Part shown: piece by piece, positions 8,393 to 19,447 of the stretch
How the letters are laid out: every line of letters starts with the position of its first letter
Position numbering within the stretch: position 1 is the first letter of the stretch
Assembly (NCBI GenBank): GCA_039090855.1
Contig: CM077011.1
Location: forward strand, 21,825,001 to 21,889,000
Source: Macrothele yani
Taxonomy: Eukaryota > Arthropoda > Arachnida > Araneae > Macrothelidae
DNA: 64,000 nucleotides
Direction of reading: 5' to 3'
The notes under the pieces: model-generated
Database searches by the model: none
The model's input: the letters and a program-made list of their open reading frames with translations, nothing else
What the model was told of the DNA's origin: nothing
Made by a program: the position numbers and the translations under genes

Positions 8393-9990
8393 TTGTAAAA
8401 ACTGCAACACCAAGAAGAAATCGTGCTATTAAAATAAAATTTATATCATCTCAAGTTACAGGAGATAACTGATTACATTAGTATAGCTGTAAGCTATTTT
8501 TTCGCTTCAAAACTCAGTATCGTATGAAGGCATTTGTAATGACAATAACAGTTTCAACACGGCGTGGCATTGAATGGAAGAGGGTTTCGATATCGTCCTG
8601 TGGAATAGCCTGCCAGCTTACTTCTATGCGAGACCAGACTTTATTTGTGGTGATTGGCGGGTGCTTTCTGACAGTCCATTCGTTTAGTTACCATGCCTCA
8701 GACATGTTCGATCGAGGACATATCCGGCGAACGTGCAGGCCAGGGAAAAGACGATATCTGGTGTGTATAGAAGTGGTCTTGCACACTCCGAGCCAATGTG
8801 GTGGAGTCAAATATAACAATGTGGTCTTGTTGGAATATAACAACTCTGAAGAAAGGGTATCACCTCTGACTCCAAAACATCCCTGATGTATCGCTAGCTG
8901 TTAAGGATTCCCTCAATGCGTATCAGATGAGAACGCAAATTGAACTCATGGCGCCCCAAACGATGACGCTTGGCGTTGGGCCAGTATGACGCTGCAAAAT
9001 GCATACGTGCCGTTCACTACGATATCTTCGAGAACGTATGCAACCATCATGGTACACCAAATTCAATCGTGACGCGTAGGTAAAGGACGAGCTGTTGCCT
9101 ATCAGAAAGCCAATGCCTGTGTTCGATACCCCATTGCAGCCTTAAGCGTCCATGGTCGGGGGTCGAAGGCATACGCGGCAATGGACTGCTACTGAACAGT
9201 CCTCTCTTAAGCAGACGACGTCGAACTCTGTCGGAGGACGAAGTCTGACTTGTGACAGAGTCCCACTGCTGTGCTAACACCATTGATGTCGCTGTGCGAT
9301 AGGTCAATGCTATGCGGTAGAGTTGTCTGTAATCTAGCGCAGTCGTGTTGTACATTTTTGCAATTCTCAATTTTTGACATAAAATTTTGATTAATAGAGG
9401 GTGCCAGGTGCACATCGCACTGCAAAGACTGTGTATGACGTAAGATAGTCACTTCCAGATTCGCCTCCGTTGAGAGAGGTTGTCGTGAATTGTGTAGGAA
9501 AAGCTCGTCGTGTCTACGTGTTATTTTCTATGTAATAAATTGCTGTGTTTTAAAATGTTAATGTGATAAGTCATTTAAGGTGGAATAGTATTTTTTTGGA
9601 CACATCGTAGCAAACAAGATGAAAACAGAAAATCAAAAATATACGAACCATCCCTCCAACCTACCACTGCCAACCAACAAGACGTGCGAATTTGCGGTCC
9701 ATTTCCCGGAATTCTGTGCGTACGAGTGAAAATTTTGGGGTCGGAAGATACAGCTTCTCTCATCCCAACAATTCTTCGCTCAAAGTCCGTCAAGTGCTCA
9801 TAATGCGACATTCTTCTGGGACGGGACATAGTGAGACAAAAGAAACACCCTTTCGGCTTCATGTCGGCTCTTCACTGATTGCAGCTTCTCGTTTAAGCCA
9901 GCTCGTTGTATTCAACACCCGGCAGTTCAGAGGGCGCTGCTGCGAAACTGGCATTTTAATCATTTTCATGTATCGACCTCTTGTACATAT
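8391..9990 (-). mobile_element. Degenerate Tc1-like element (copy B)
   Basis: The left end carries aaaactgcaacaccaagaag, matching the inner part of the terminal repeat of the complete Tc1 at 11101-12514 (aaaatgcaacaccaagaagg). The matching right terminal repeat is not visible, so the right limit is approximate. The body holds transposase pieces on the minus strand in the correct order, with extra or scrambled sequence around 9440-9690. It is an old copy, more decayed than its neighbour. Confidence 0.78.
8514..9829 (-). pseudogene. Tc1-like transposase pseudogene (copy B)
   Basis: Minus-strand order: the N-terminal helix-turn-helix MSRPRRMSHYEHLTDFERR with ATG at 9827-9829; a middle part MVLAQQWDSVTSQTSSSDRV then RRRLLKRGL and HGRLRLQWGIEHRHW (about 9250-9060); a poorly kept catalytic core; WPARSPDMSSIEHV followed by an in-frame TGA (about 8680); and the C-terminus QDDIETLFHSMPRRVETVIV ending at a stop at 8514-8516. 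Several frameshifts and stops separate the pieces. Family length is about 340 residues. The span here is longer because of extra sequence after the N-terminal domain. There is no chance of activity. Confidence 0.85.
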
Positions 9991-11098
9991 CTTGTAAATT
10001 TCAAGCTAATATCAGCAGTTCTTCATGGTGTTACAATATTTAGAAGCATTAGTGCATGGTTAATTATAACTGTAGTTTTGAGACAGCCGAGCCAAAACTT
10101 TGTGCAAAATTCATCGTGGGATATTTAGAATTATATTATTTATTTCCCAGAGGCTTTTCTTCAATTATTAAGTGATTCAAAAATTTTCATAAACCACAAC
10201 TAATTAAAAACTGATTTCTTTGAGGTGCAGTTCCCTTGTAATTAGAAAGCAAATAGTTTGATACAACTAGCCAAAAATATAAGTTAAATTTTGATTATAT
10301 CACACTTTTCAGTTTGCTGATAGTGCGAAATAAGAACTATGCCATTATCATATATTTGCATGCAGATTATTTATAGCTGACGAACGCTACAGATAAAAAG
10401 TGCACAGTGATCACACAAATACATGAACAAGCACCAGAGATTTCATTATTTCACTTCTGAAAGTCACTTAAGTAACAACTTTTGTAGGAGCGCATTGGCT
10501 GTACCAACACATCAGCTAATTCACACGAGAGATAGAATAATCGAATCTTAGCAAGACATTTGTCTCGGCTTTGCGAGAGAAGGATTATTTTGAAGCACAT
10601 GAATTAAATTTCCAAAATTCACTTTGTAGCTTAGCTCCGAAAAATATCAATGAGAACGTAATGCTATTTCCCCATGAAATAAGATTAGTAATTAAATTTT
10701 GTGTTGCCAAGAGACGCTTTCAAAAGATATTAGTTCCTTAGTTCAATTTAAGTCGTTAAATAAATATTTTTAAGTACGGTTCCGCAATGGACATTTTTCT
10801 TCACCCCAGAAACCAACGTGTGATTAAATACCACTGTTTTGAATTCTGTTCGGAATTATTATACATTTTTAGTGCTTTTAGAGCAAAAACCATTGTTATT
10901 GACTCATTTTAAATAGCATGAGAACGGTTTTTTTATGTGCGAAAAGCTTAAATAAGAATAATCCTATGTTGTACAGAACTGTCAGTAATGATATAACAGA
11001 CATTTCTGAACTTCAACTAAAATATTTATATCGTTGCTACTGATTTTTACGATGAAATAGAAATAGGTACTAGAATAGCATTCGATAGTACCAAATGT
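9991..11098. other. No recognisable gene or repeat
   Basis: AT-rich sequence between two Tc1-like elements. I see no open frame with a family motif, no inverted repeat with target duplication and no copy of the repeats described elsewhere in the window. Confidence 0.5.
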
Positions 11099-11100
11099 TA

Positions 11101-12514
11101 AACTCCACTGCTGGTCACCCAAAATGCAACACCAAGAAGGAAGCATCTGATTGGTCTGAAATTCGCAGCATGCTTCACCCGCGAGAGGACATGCAAGCAA
11201 TTAGCATTGCAGGGCATAATCAAATCATGTGCGCCCGGCAAGCCACCGAGAAGCACTATAAGAAGGGTGCACAGAAGGCGGGGTGTAAGTAGTGGAAGTG
11301 TGTTGTGCTGCCGAACCTGTGCGTGGGAAGCTTCCTCATGCCTCGTCGCAGAATAACGCAGTCATTCCAGCACGTTTCGGAGTTCGACAGAGGACGAATA
11401 GTGGTTTATCGCGACAGCGGTTTATCGTACCGAGACATCGGCGCCCTTGTGGGACGACATCTAGTCACAGTCATGCGAGAATGGATTCGGTTAGTGCAGG
11501 AGGGACAGGCAGACCGACGTGAGTGATTGCCGCAGCCGCGGCACACCACCGAACGAGAGGACCGGTATTTTGTGCTGCGGGAATTGACGGCTGGCACTCC
11601 CACATCACGAACGTTAGCGCAGGAATTAGGGTGTGTTGCGCAACAACCTGCGTCAGCACGTTCCGTTCGACGTCGTTTGCAGGAGCGGGTACTTTTCGCA
11701 CGGCGCCCATTGCTCTGATTACCATTGACGTTAAACCTCCGGCAAGTGCGGTGGCAATGGGCCGTTGAATGCCGCACCTGGACTACGGAATGGCACGGCA
11801 TCGTCTTCTCCGACGAATCCCGCTTCTGCATGCAAAACAACGATGGTCGGATCCGCGTGTGGCGGCACCGCGGCGAGAGACTGTATGAACCCTGAATTGT
11901 GCATCGCCATTTCGGTCCGTCGCCTGGCGTTATGGTCTGGAGCGCAAATGAATATGACACCCGCATACCTCTGGTACGCCTCGCCGGTACATTCAACAGC
12001 CACCGCTACATCTCCGACGTTTTGGAGCCTGTAGTCCTCCGTTACCTGCAGGACCTACCAGCGGCCACGTTTCAACAGAACAATGCGCTCCTGCACGTGG
12101 CACGCGGCGTGCAACAATTCTTCACGGCCCACCAGGTGTCACTGCTGCCGTGGCTCGCATGTTCTCCCGATATATCGCCCATCGAACACGTCTGGTCGCT
12201 GATCGTCAACCGAGTGGCCCGGCAAGCACCACTCGCGGCTACGCCTGATGAACTGTGGCAACGTGTGGAAGCAGCCTTGACCGACATACCCCAAGCCCAC
12301 ATCCAAAGCTTCTTTTGTTCGATGCCGCGGCGTGTTGCGGCCGTTATTGCCAGCCATAGGGGCCACACGAACTATTGATGTCTGCGTGTTCCGCAAGTCG
12401 CACGGGCCTGTAAGCTCAATCGTTTCATCTTTGTATCTGTTGTTATGTTTCCAGTAAATCTGGCTTTGCTATCTCGTGTCCTTCTTGGTGTTGCATTTTG
12501 GGTGGCCAGGAGTT
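11101..12514 (+). mobile_element. Complete Tc1-like element (copy A), inactive
   Basis: Length 1,414 bp. The ends are inverted: AACTCC then, a few bases in, CACCCAAAATGCAACACCAA on the left, and the complement (ttggtgttgcattttgggtg, then GGAGTT) on the right. The left end carries a few extra bases before CACCC. TA flanks both ends (11099-11100 and 12515-12516), as for Tc1/mariner insertions. It is GC-richer than its surroundings, so it stands out as a later arrival. It contains one full-length but dead transposase frame. Confidence 0.95.
11338..12378 (+). pseudogene. Tc1-like transposase pseudogene (copy A, DD34E)
   Basis: ATG at 11338 begins MPRRRITQSFQHVSEFDRGR, followed by YRDIGALVGRHLVTVMREWI (helix-turn-helix). 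The frame then runs without indels to TGA at 12376-12378, about 346 codons, the normal Tc1 length. It has three in-frame stops, all TGA: 11524-11526, 11716-11718 and 11893-11895. At each the family has, or allows, Arg encoded by CGA. Catalytic motifs: VFSDESRF (first Asp intact), FQQNNALLHVAR (second Asp replaced by Asn) and CSPDISPIEHVW (Glu intact). Spacing between positions two and three is 34. The combination of conserved frame and CGA-to-TGA changes suggests decay mainly by C-to-T mutation. Confidence 0.93.
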
Positions 12515-12516
12515 TA

Positions 12517-13849
12517 TTTCAGCTGACAAGGCTAAAAATTGCAGATTCTGAAAGTAATTATGAGATAATTTCAGAAAATTCTGTAAAATAACAAATGAAC
12601 ATGAAAAAGAATGCACAATTCCACAGGTTTATATTTAAGATTTCCTTATCCACCGGAGTTCTTTTTTTAATGCTTTACGATACTTCGCTTAAGCATTCTG
12701 TAACCAACAATGTGGTACTATAATTTTCTTAACGCGACACGGCAGAAACTTCAAAATTAAGGAAATGCAATATCAGCAGATTGAAAACAAAATGCACGAA
12801 GAATCTAACAACGGCCTCTAGCAAAGTAATTGGTCTATAAACTGAAAATATTATGTCGGTTTCGTAAGAGGAAAATAAAATCTTTGTGAATTTATGTACA
12901 GTTTAAAAAAAAGGAGTAAATTAATAAACTTTGAACACGAATCGTTATTCAGGAAAAAATGCTTTAGAATATAACGGTTGCGAATCTTTTATTTTAACAG
13001 CAAACATTATTAGTTAGTCTTGATGTTTTGATGTTTCGCTAATGCGTGTTATATGTAAAAACAAGCAATTTTAGACCAGGTTTAAAAAAGTCCCATTATC
13101 TGAATTACCATTATTATGGCTCCTACTTCACTTGCAAACATCAACAAGCAACAACAAAAGTACCGAAACTATAACATTCCAAAGATGTGTTTTAGGAAAA
13201 AGGAAATACAAGTACAATGCGCCAAAGGAATCTGAGAAACACACTTCTTACCTAAAAGGCCGATACATGGATGTTCTTTCGAGACCTGAGATCCCTTCGA
13301 TCAACTCGAAAGTCCACGAGCATTTGCACATCTTTAGGATCACTCGTTACGAGGTGTCAGGGCCGGTGACGTAAGAGAAACACACAGTCCATGGATCAGG
13401 CCCAACTGAGATCACTGGTCAGAGGAATTCAGCATCTCAAACCAATAGGCCACCCAGACGTCGATAACTGGTTCACTGGCCTAGTATTTACAGTATTAAC
13501 GTCTAACGACGAGGACTTGTGTGAAAGTTCTGCTGCTTGAAAAAGTATTGTTTATCTACTTGACAACGAATGAATGCAGAACCGGAAGCAGGAATTGTCC
13601 TGGAAATCCAGAAACCTGATCTACAACGGAAATAATATCAACAAGAAGGTTTCCACCTAATTGTTGGACATAATGGCGGGTTTTTCACTCGCTGGAAAGT
13701 TTGAAAATGCTCCAATCAACAAATATTTATATGTATACCTTTTACGTAGGTGAATTATAAGTAACCAAAGGAATGGAGACCGACTCAAGACAAAGTTTTT
13801 CAGTCCGATTTCCAGAAACAGAGCTTTGGTCCCAAATAGAAAATAGCCT
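12517..13849. other. No firmly recognisable feature
   Basis: AT-rich. A short frame at 13391-13540 (MDQAQLRSLVRGIQHLKPIG, 49 codons) vaguely resembles the start of a copia-type gag, but it is too short to call. Nothing else is supported. Confidence 0.45.
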
Positions 13850-14240
13850 GATAAATTCTTCTTCTTTGTCCTCGGTTTAGAAAAAGAAGCACAAATCATA
13901 TTTCTAACAATTTATTTTTTCTTGCCATGTGCTTAAATATAGAGCAAACAGGATACCTTGTCAGGTTCCTTCTTCTTGATTTGGTAAATGCAAAAAAGCA
14001 CATTAACAATTTATTTGTGTTTGTCCTGAATTTAGAAAAGGAAAGGATACATTGAAAGTTTCTTTCTGCTGGGTTTAGAAAAGAAACTTAAAGTATACAT
14101 TGACAGTTTTATGTTTCTTGACCTGGTTTCAGAAAATGATTGACAAAGGATACGTAGAAGATTGTCCTTTGGATTTGTCAAGAAGCATCTGATTGACTTT
14201 GGCTTAGAAAAAGAACAGGACGAGTTGATTGACAGTTTAA
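13850..14240 (+). repeat. Degenerate tandem repeat, ~50-60 bp unit
   Basis: The phrases ggtttagaaaaagaag, gaatttagaaaagg, gggtttagaaaagaaa, ggtttcagaaaatg and ggcttagaaaaagaac recur, each followed by atacattgacagttt or a variant. Unit length varies and identity is low, so boundaries are approximate. From 14240 to 14870 nothing is recognised. Confidence 0.5.
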
Positions 14241-14879
14241 GAATGGAAGTGCAATGCTCTCACACGAAAAATGTCTGGAAACCAAATTCCAAATGACATA
14301 TCTGTGTTTAAATAACCCCCAAAAGGCGAGACATACTTTCGCAGGTGCCATCTCGGAAAACAGACAGAAAAAAGAAAATAATGGAATTTTAGATCTGTAT
14401 AGAGTTGCTTGTTTCCTTATCCGACATGGTTTTATGCGCAACAGTAATTAAAAGCCTCGTACGTTAAGTTTGTTAATGCATTCCACGCATAAACGTTTTA
14501 ATTAATTTATCTTGCTCGCCTTTTGAGGGGCTGTGCGCTGAGGTATTCTGTTCAAGTACACTTACCGCTAATATCAGTGATTTGAATGACACACATGAAG
14601 CTATTTCCCCGATAATTGTATATAAAATCAAAGTACAGTAAAATCAATCTTCCGCCATCTTTATATTTTCCCAGTGTTTTACTCATTTAGTTATTTATTA
14701 ATTGTAAGCACATCCCATACAGCCGGTAAATCTAGTTACAGGAATTGCTATATTTATATTTACAGTGATAATTACCTAGTGATATTTACAATCTTGCAAA
14801 ACATGCTTTATGAAAAAAAAAATTTACTTACATTAAAAATATACGGACATTCTTCAAGTGAGTTGTGAAGCCCATACAT

Positions 14880-15513
14880 TTAACATAACGGATAATTTTT
14901 TGCAGCATCAGTTCTGCAAAATGGCACTGCAAATAGTTTACGTTTTGTCCTCGGTAAATATGGGGCCCGGAAACTTAATTGGTTTACAATTTGAGTATCA
15001 TCTATCTCTCCATTGATGATGCCGTGCAGGAACTTGAGTTGGAGAGCCTTCCTTCTCGATTGCAGAGAGGTCATCTTGAAGAATGTCAGCGGTCGGGATG
15101 TCCGCTATATAAACACCGGTCGATTTATAAAGAAGGTGTCGAAGAAACTTTTTCTGAACTTTCTCAAATTCATTTACTAGAGCTATTTGGCTAGGACCCC
15201 AAATGATCGCCGTATATTCCAGTGAAGATCTGACTGTAGTCTCAAAAATGCGAATAAGTGTCTGAGTATTCGAGTAATACTTGGAATGTCGCATGATAAA
15301 TCCAACTTTTCTGTACGCTGTACGTACAATACTTTTGATATGACTTCTAAAGTCCAAGTTCGAATCAAAGGTGACTCCCAAGTCCTGGACTTCGTTTGTC
15401 CGGGTAAGAGTATAGTCGCCAGCTTTGTAGTAAAAAAGAATTGGTTTTCTTTTCCGCGAAACGGAAACGACATGACACTTGGAGATGTTGAGATGGTTTA
15501 ATGCACACCACAT
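14880..15513 (-). pseudogene. Non-LTR retrotransposon reverse transcriptase, C-terminal fragment
   Basis: Minus-strand frame from 15513 reads NISKCHVVSVSRKRKPILF, then VQDLGVTFDSNLDF, RKVGFIMRHSKYYSNTQTL, VRSSLEYTAIIWGP and FEKVQKKFLRHLLYK. A frameshift near 15070 continues in SLQSRRKALQLKFLHGIING and ends at a stop near 14880. This is the thumb and C-terminal tail typical of jockey-like LINEs, downstream of the catalytic YADD box. It is 5'-truncated, as LINE insertions usually are: everything N-terminal of about the last 200 residues is missing. It is a different lineage from the RTE copies elsewhere in the window. Confidence 0.85.
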
Positions 15514-15515
15514 GA

Positions 15516-16789
15516 TTTAGCCTATTATTTTTTATCTAATCTTAAAATACTCCGTAAAGAAATTTTTTTGTCAGTAAAAGCTCGAATTGTGGGTGAAAGT
15601 GTTATATGCTTCGATATTAAGTTCTAAATGTACCGTGAATTATTTTCTTTTTCTTTCCAATTGCAATTCTTTTTTTCAAACAAGCAATTCCTCTAACGAT
15701 TTATGGAGGACTCATATCTTCTATATAAAGAAGAGAAAGAAAAGGAAGAAAGAATACAGGTTACATAAAGTATATGTCTGAAAATACATCACCAGCCGAA
15801 GTAGTACATTATATCAGAAAATTTCGTGCGAACGGTGAAGTACAAGGGCTACTGTACAACGCAAGAAGTGAATCAAGCGCTTGTGCGAATTGCTGTCATA
15901 AATTGACTTTGGCTAAAGGTAAACAGGTTAATAACGACGTATGCCAACCGGTATCGATCTTTCTCTATCTACAAAACACCCCAACGTCATTCATCTGTGA
16001 GTTTGTTTCCTTTACGGGGTTTGCTTCCCTCCTTTCTTTCTGTGTTTCTTCTTCTTCGTTTCCTTCGACGATGATCGTCTTTATTCCTACACCATCTGTC
16101 GCTTCAGAGATTTTTCTTTCTTTTTTACGAAGAACGGTGCTTTCTCCTGCAAAATCCATAGAGCATATGATTTCCTGAAGAGACGACGACCGTCCATTAG
16201 CTTGCTTGTTTTTAGAGAAGCCCGAGTCGTTCACTGCTCCTCATTCAAGAGAAGCACAGTAAAGGTATCATGATGAAGCAACCATCGGTTCACACGGGGA
16301 CTTAAAGCGAATGTTAACAGGCTTCGCAAACTCTAATGTTCAGTTTCTGCTGTACACAGCACTAAAACAACCATGATACACCCAGATTCGATACAAAAAC
16401 GAAACTTTTACTTGGATTGTAAAACACTTATCCACAGATCACGGGAGAGAGAAAACGTTCATTTCGAAGTCTGTTTTCTAAGGTGGAATAGATTTACACT
16501 GCTTTTCAAGCACTTGAGATATTGGTCAAAATAGTATGGTGAAGAAATAAAGCAGGTAATTTATACTGGTTTCCAGTGAAAGAAAAGAATAATTTGTTAA
16601 AATTTCAGAAAAACTTTGAAGAATATCGCAGTGATTGATATATGTATCAAAAACATTGTGCGTGGATTTATTTCTTCCGGTTGCCTGGTTTAATTCGAAA
16701 CAAAAAAACAAATAAAACTGCATCTTGGTTTAAAACAGCGTGATGCTAAAACCATTGCAAAACTGTGTTTTTCACATCAGATATATATA
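15516..16789. other. No recognisable gene or repeat
   Basis: Frames at 15774-16178 (plus) and 15965-16234 (minus, Lys/Glu-rich) are mutual shadows without family motifs. No repeat shared with the rest of the window was seen. Confidence 0.5.
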
Positions 16790-17236
16790 TACACTTTCCA
16801 ACCGTAGGTTGAAGAAGCGTATGTACTCAAGCTTTGTCCGTCTGCCCGCACGATAACTCGCGTACAAATGGTTCGATTTCGATGACATTTTAGTACGTAT
16901 GTGGTAGGGGACCATGTGGGGACGAACCCTATTAAAAATGGACGAAATGGGGTCAAAGGTCACGACATAGGAGCGGGATGCATTCCAACGACCTTATGCG
17001 TTATAACGTAAGTAAAAATGCTTCGATTGAGACAAAACTTTATCATGTTGTTCCGGAAGTATGCTTCATTGGTTCTGTTGAATATCATCGAAATGGGGTC
17101 AAAGGTCGGGTCATAGGAGTGATATTTATTCTACAGCCATTATCATCATAACTTGAGTATTAACTTGAGTAATAATTTCTGGTATGTTGGAAAGCGTATC
17201 ATAATCAATGCATTGCATGATTTTACTAACTTGTTT
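16790..17236 (+). mobile_element. Family H element, copy 2
   Basis: It starts with the variant hairpin acactttccaaccgtagg ttgaagaagcgt and ends GTTGGAAAGCGTATCATAA then ttactaacttg, like copy 1. It has only two to three core units: GGGTCAAAGGTCA at about 16951 and GGGTCAAAGGTC at about 17098. The last unit is the second type (ggttctgttgaatatcat). Confidence 0.82.
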
Positions 17237-17359
17237 TAGGAAAGTGCTGTCTTGGAGACGACGGTGTTCAAGTGTAGACTCAATATCTTTCTCCCTATGC
17301 AGGCCATATTAAGGAATTTTGTTTCAGAGTTTAACCACAATGAAGAGCTATAATCGTTG

Positions 17360-17412
17360 TTCCGTTCCAAATTCAGGGCTACTGGTTCCAGGGAAGGTCA
17401 GAAAAAATGGCA
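17360..17412 (-). mobile_element. SINE S1 body fragment, diverged
   Basis: ccaaattcagggctactgg then ttccagggaagg resembles the middle of the S1 SINE (aatttagggtcactggttcc). No head or tail is recognisable. It could be coincidental similarity over about 45 bp. Confidence 0.35.
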
Positions 17413-17581
17413 TCAATAAACGAAAAAATACATGCCTTACCTGGAACTCTCAACGGAGCTCAAACCCAACGATTCCTTAGAAGACAGATCCTCAGACCAT
17501 TCGGCCTTTTGGGCAAAATTCATTTTGCATCTGAGAATGTCACCTAGGAAAAAGGTGACTGATGTAGTCTCAGTGTTTTTT

Positions 17582-17940
17582 TACGCTTTCCAACAGTAGG
17601 TTGAAGAAGCGTATATGCTCCAGCTTTTTCCGTCCGTCTGTCGGCAAGATAACTCACGTAAAAGTGGTTCGATTTCGATGAAATTTTAGTATGTGGTAGG
17701 GGACAACCAGGGGACGAACCCTGTTAAAAGTGGGTGAAGTGGGGTCAAAGGTCACTCCATAAGAGCGGGATCCATTCAATAGACTTTATGCGTCATAACT
17801 TGCTTAAATAGGGTTCGATTTCAATGAAATTTTAGTATGGGGTAGGGGACTACTTGGAGACTAACCCTATTGAAAATGGTAGAAATGGAGTCAAAGGTCA
17901 GGACATAGGATCGGGATCCATTCCATCGCCCTTATCCCAC
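17582..17940 (+). mobile_element. Family H element, copy 3 (3'-truncated)
   Basis: It has the best-preserved 5' end: tacgctttccaacagtagg then ttgaagaagcgtatatgctc. Two core units follow, with GGGTCAAAGGTCA at about 17744 and GAGTCAAAGGTCA at about 17889. The copy stops just before a TTAA-flanked MITE (17949) and does not resume after it, so the 3' part is missing. Confidence 0.8.
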
Positions 17941-17948
17941 ACTATTAA

Positions 17949-18382
17949 GGTGGACGTCAAGTAATTTTGCTTCCGATATTTCCAATGGAAAACTTTTGTA
18001 CACATTTTCTTCACAATTAGTGTGTTCCCAAGGATGGAAATTTGAACATCGATTAAAATAACTTCATACTATAACTTGGAATACTTAACATTTTCTAAAA
18101 CATAAACATAATTATATTAAAAAACAACGTTACCTTTGGTGGTGTTGAAACCAGAAAAAATATGGCGCGACCTGTACTTTGATGACGTCAGTGGACAAAT
18201 AAATGTTGGATTGCATAATTAAGGTTATGGTTTAGAAAATATTAAGTATTCCAAGTAATGAAATGAAGCTATTTTAATCGAGGTTTAAATTTTCATTCTT
18301 GGGAACGCATTAATTGTGAAGAAAATGTGTACAGAAGTTTTTGCATTGGAAGTATAGGAAGCAAAATTACTTGACGTCCACC
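17949..18382. mobile_element. Palindromic TTAA-flanked MITE (family P, copy 1)
   Basis: The element starts GGTGGACGTCAAGTAATTTT and ends with its complement. TTAA lies directly outside at 17945-17948 and 18383-18386. The arms stay complementary for most of the length, including ttcccaaggatg/cattcttgggaa and aacatcgattaaaataact and its complement, so the whole element can fold back. The centre carries gatgacgtcagtgg. There is no coding capacity. TTAA flanks suggest a piggyBac-type transposase, though the ends do not start CCC as in classical piggyBac. Copies: 22337-22943 and 35911-36530; ends also at 50441-50657 and 54955-55020. Confidence 0.85.
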
Positions 18383-18589
18383 TTAAAGTAGCAATTCTTG
18401 TATGTATGTATGTACATTTTATTTTAAAAACGGCTCTAAGAATTTTGATGAAAGTCGTTAACCTACCGTTTTCTGGTACTAGAAATCGACTTAGCTTGAT
18501 CTCGACTTCAGGAGAATTCGTTTAGTGGGTTAAATAACCACCCCGAATTATAACGTTTTTAGTGTCATGGCGTCGTTCCATTAAAGTTT

Positions 18590-18780
18590 CCAATGCTTAA
18601 AAAATCTTATGACGTCACAATCTTGCGTTTGAGACTTATTGGCGCGCGGTAACGCCATCTGTCTCATTACGTCACGCGTTGCGTGTGGATCATATTAAAG
18701 TTTTATGACGTCATACTCTTGCCAGCAGATGGTCGCGATTCCCATCTGCTTCATTACGTCACGCGTTGTGTGCGTATATC
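18590..18780 (+). repeat. Two-copy tandem repeat with TGACGTCA motifs
   Basis: attaaagtttt...tatgacgtca...catctg...cattacgtcacgcgttg occurs twice, about 98 bp apart. Each copy has a cAMP-response-like palindrome (TGACGTCA at about 18608 and 18706) and a second tacgtcac. The stretch 18390-18590 before it shows nothing recognisable. Confidence 0.6.
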
Positions 18781-19447
18781 CGTCCGCACGATAACTCGCG
18801 TAACAGTCGTTCGATTTTGATGAAATTTAGTATCTGGTAGGGTATCACCTGGGAAGGAACCTTATTTAGAGTGAACGAAATGGGGTGTAAGGTCAGTACA
18901 TACGAGCGGGATCCATTCCACTGCTGTTATGCATCATAACTAACGTAAAAAAGGTTCGATTTCGATGAAATTGTAGTATGTGGTATGGGACCACCTTGTT
19001 ACAAACCCTATTGAAAATGAGAGAAATGGGGTCAAAGGTCAGGACATAGGAGCAGAATCACTGCCATCGCCATTATGCGTCATAACTTACGTAAAAATGC
19101 TTCGATCTGGATGAAGTGTTAGTATGTTGTAGGTGCATGCCTGGGGACGAATTCTATTGAAAATGGGCGAAATGGGGTCGAAGGTTAGGGCACTGGAGCG
19201 GGGTCTATTCCATAGCCTTTATGCATCATAACTTACGTAAAAATGCTTCGATTGCGACAAAACTTTATCATGTTATTTCGGAGGTATACCGAACCGGTTC
19301 TGTTGAATATCATCGAAACGGAATCAAGGGTCAGGGCACAGGACCGAGATTTATTCCACAACCATTATTCTCATAACTTGAGTAATGATTTCTGGTATGT
19401 TGGAAAGCGTATTATAATGAATGCATTGCATGATTTTACAAACTTGT
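18781..19447 (+). mobile_element. Family H element, copy 4 (5' hairpin missing)
   Basis: It begins directly in gtccgcacgataactcgcg, without the 5' hairpin. Four core units follow, and it ends GTTGGAAAGCGTATTATAA then tgcatgattttacaaacttg. DR1-like motifs at about 18875, 19030, 19176 and 19321 are mostly degraded (for example GGGTGTAAGGTCA). Only the one near 19030 is intact. Confidence 0.8.

Noticed and set aside
13391..13540. Short frame MDQAQLRSLVRGIQHLKPIG... resembling a copia-type gag start
   Set aside because: Only 49 codons, similarity is impressionistic, and no protease, integrase, RT or LTRs are nearby.
15965..16234. 89-codon minus frame rich in Lys and Glu
   Set aside because: Low-complexity composition and an overlapping plus frame of similar length; no family motif.
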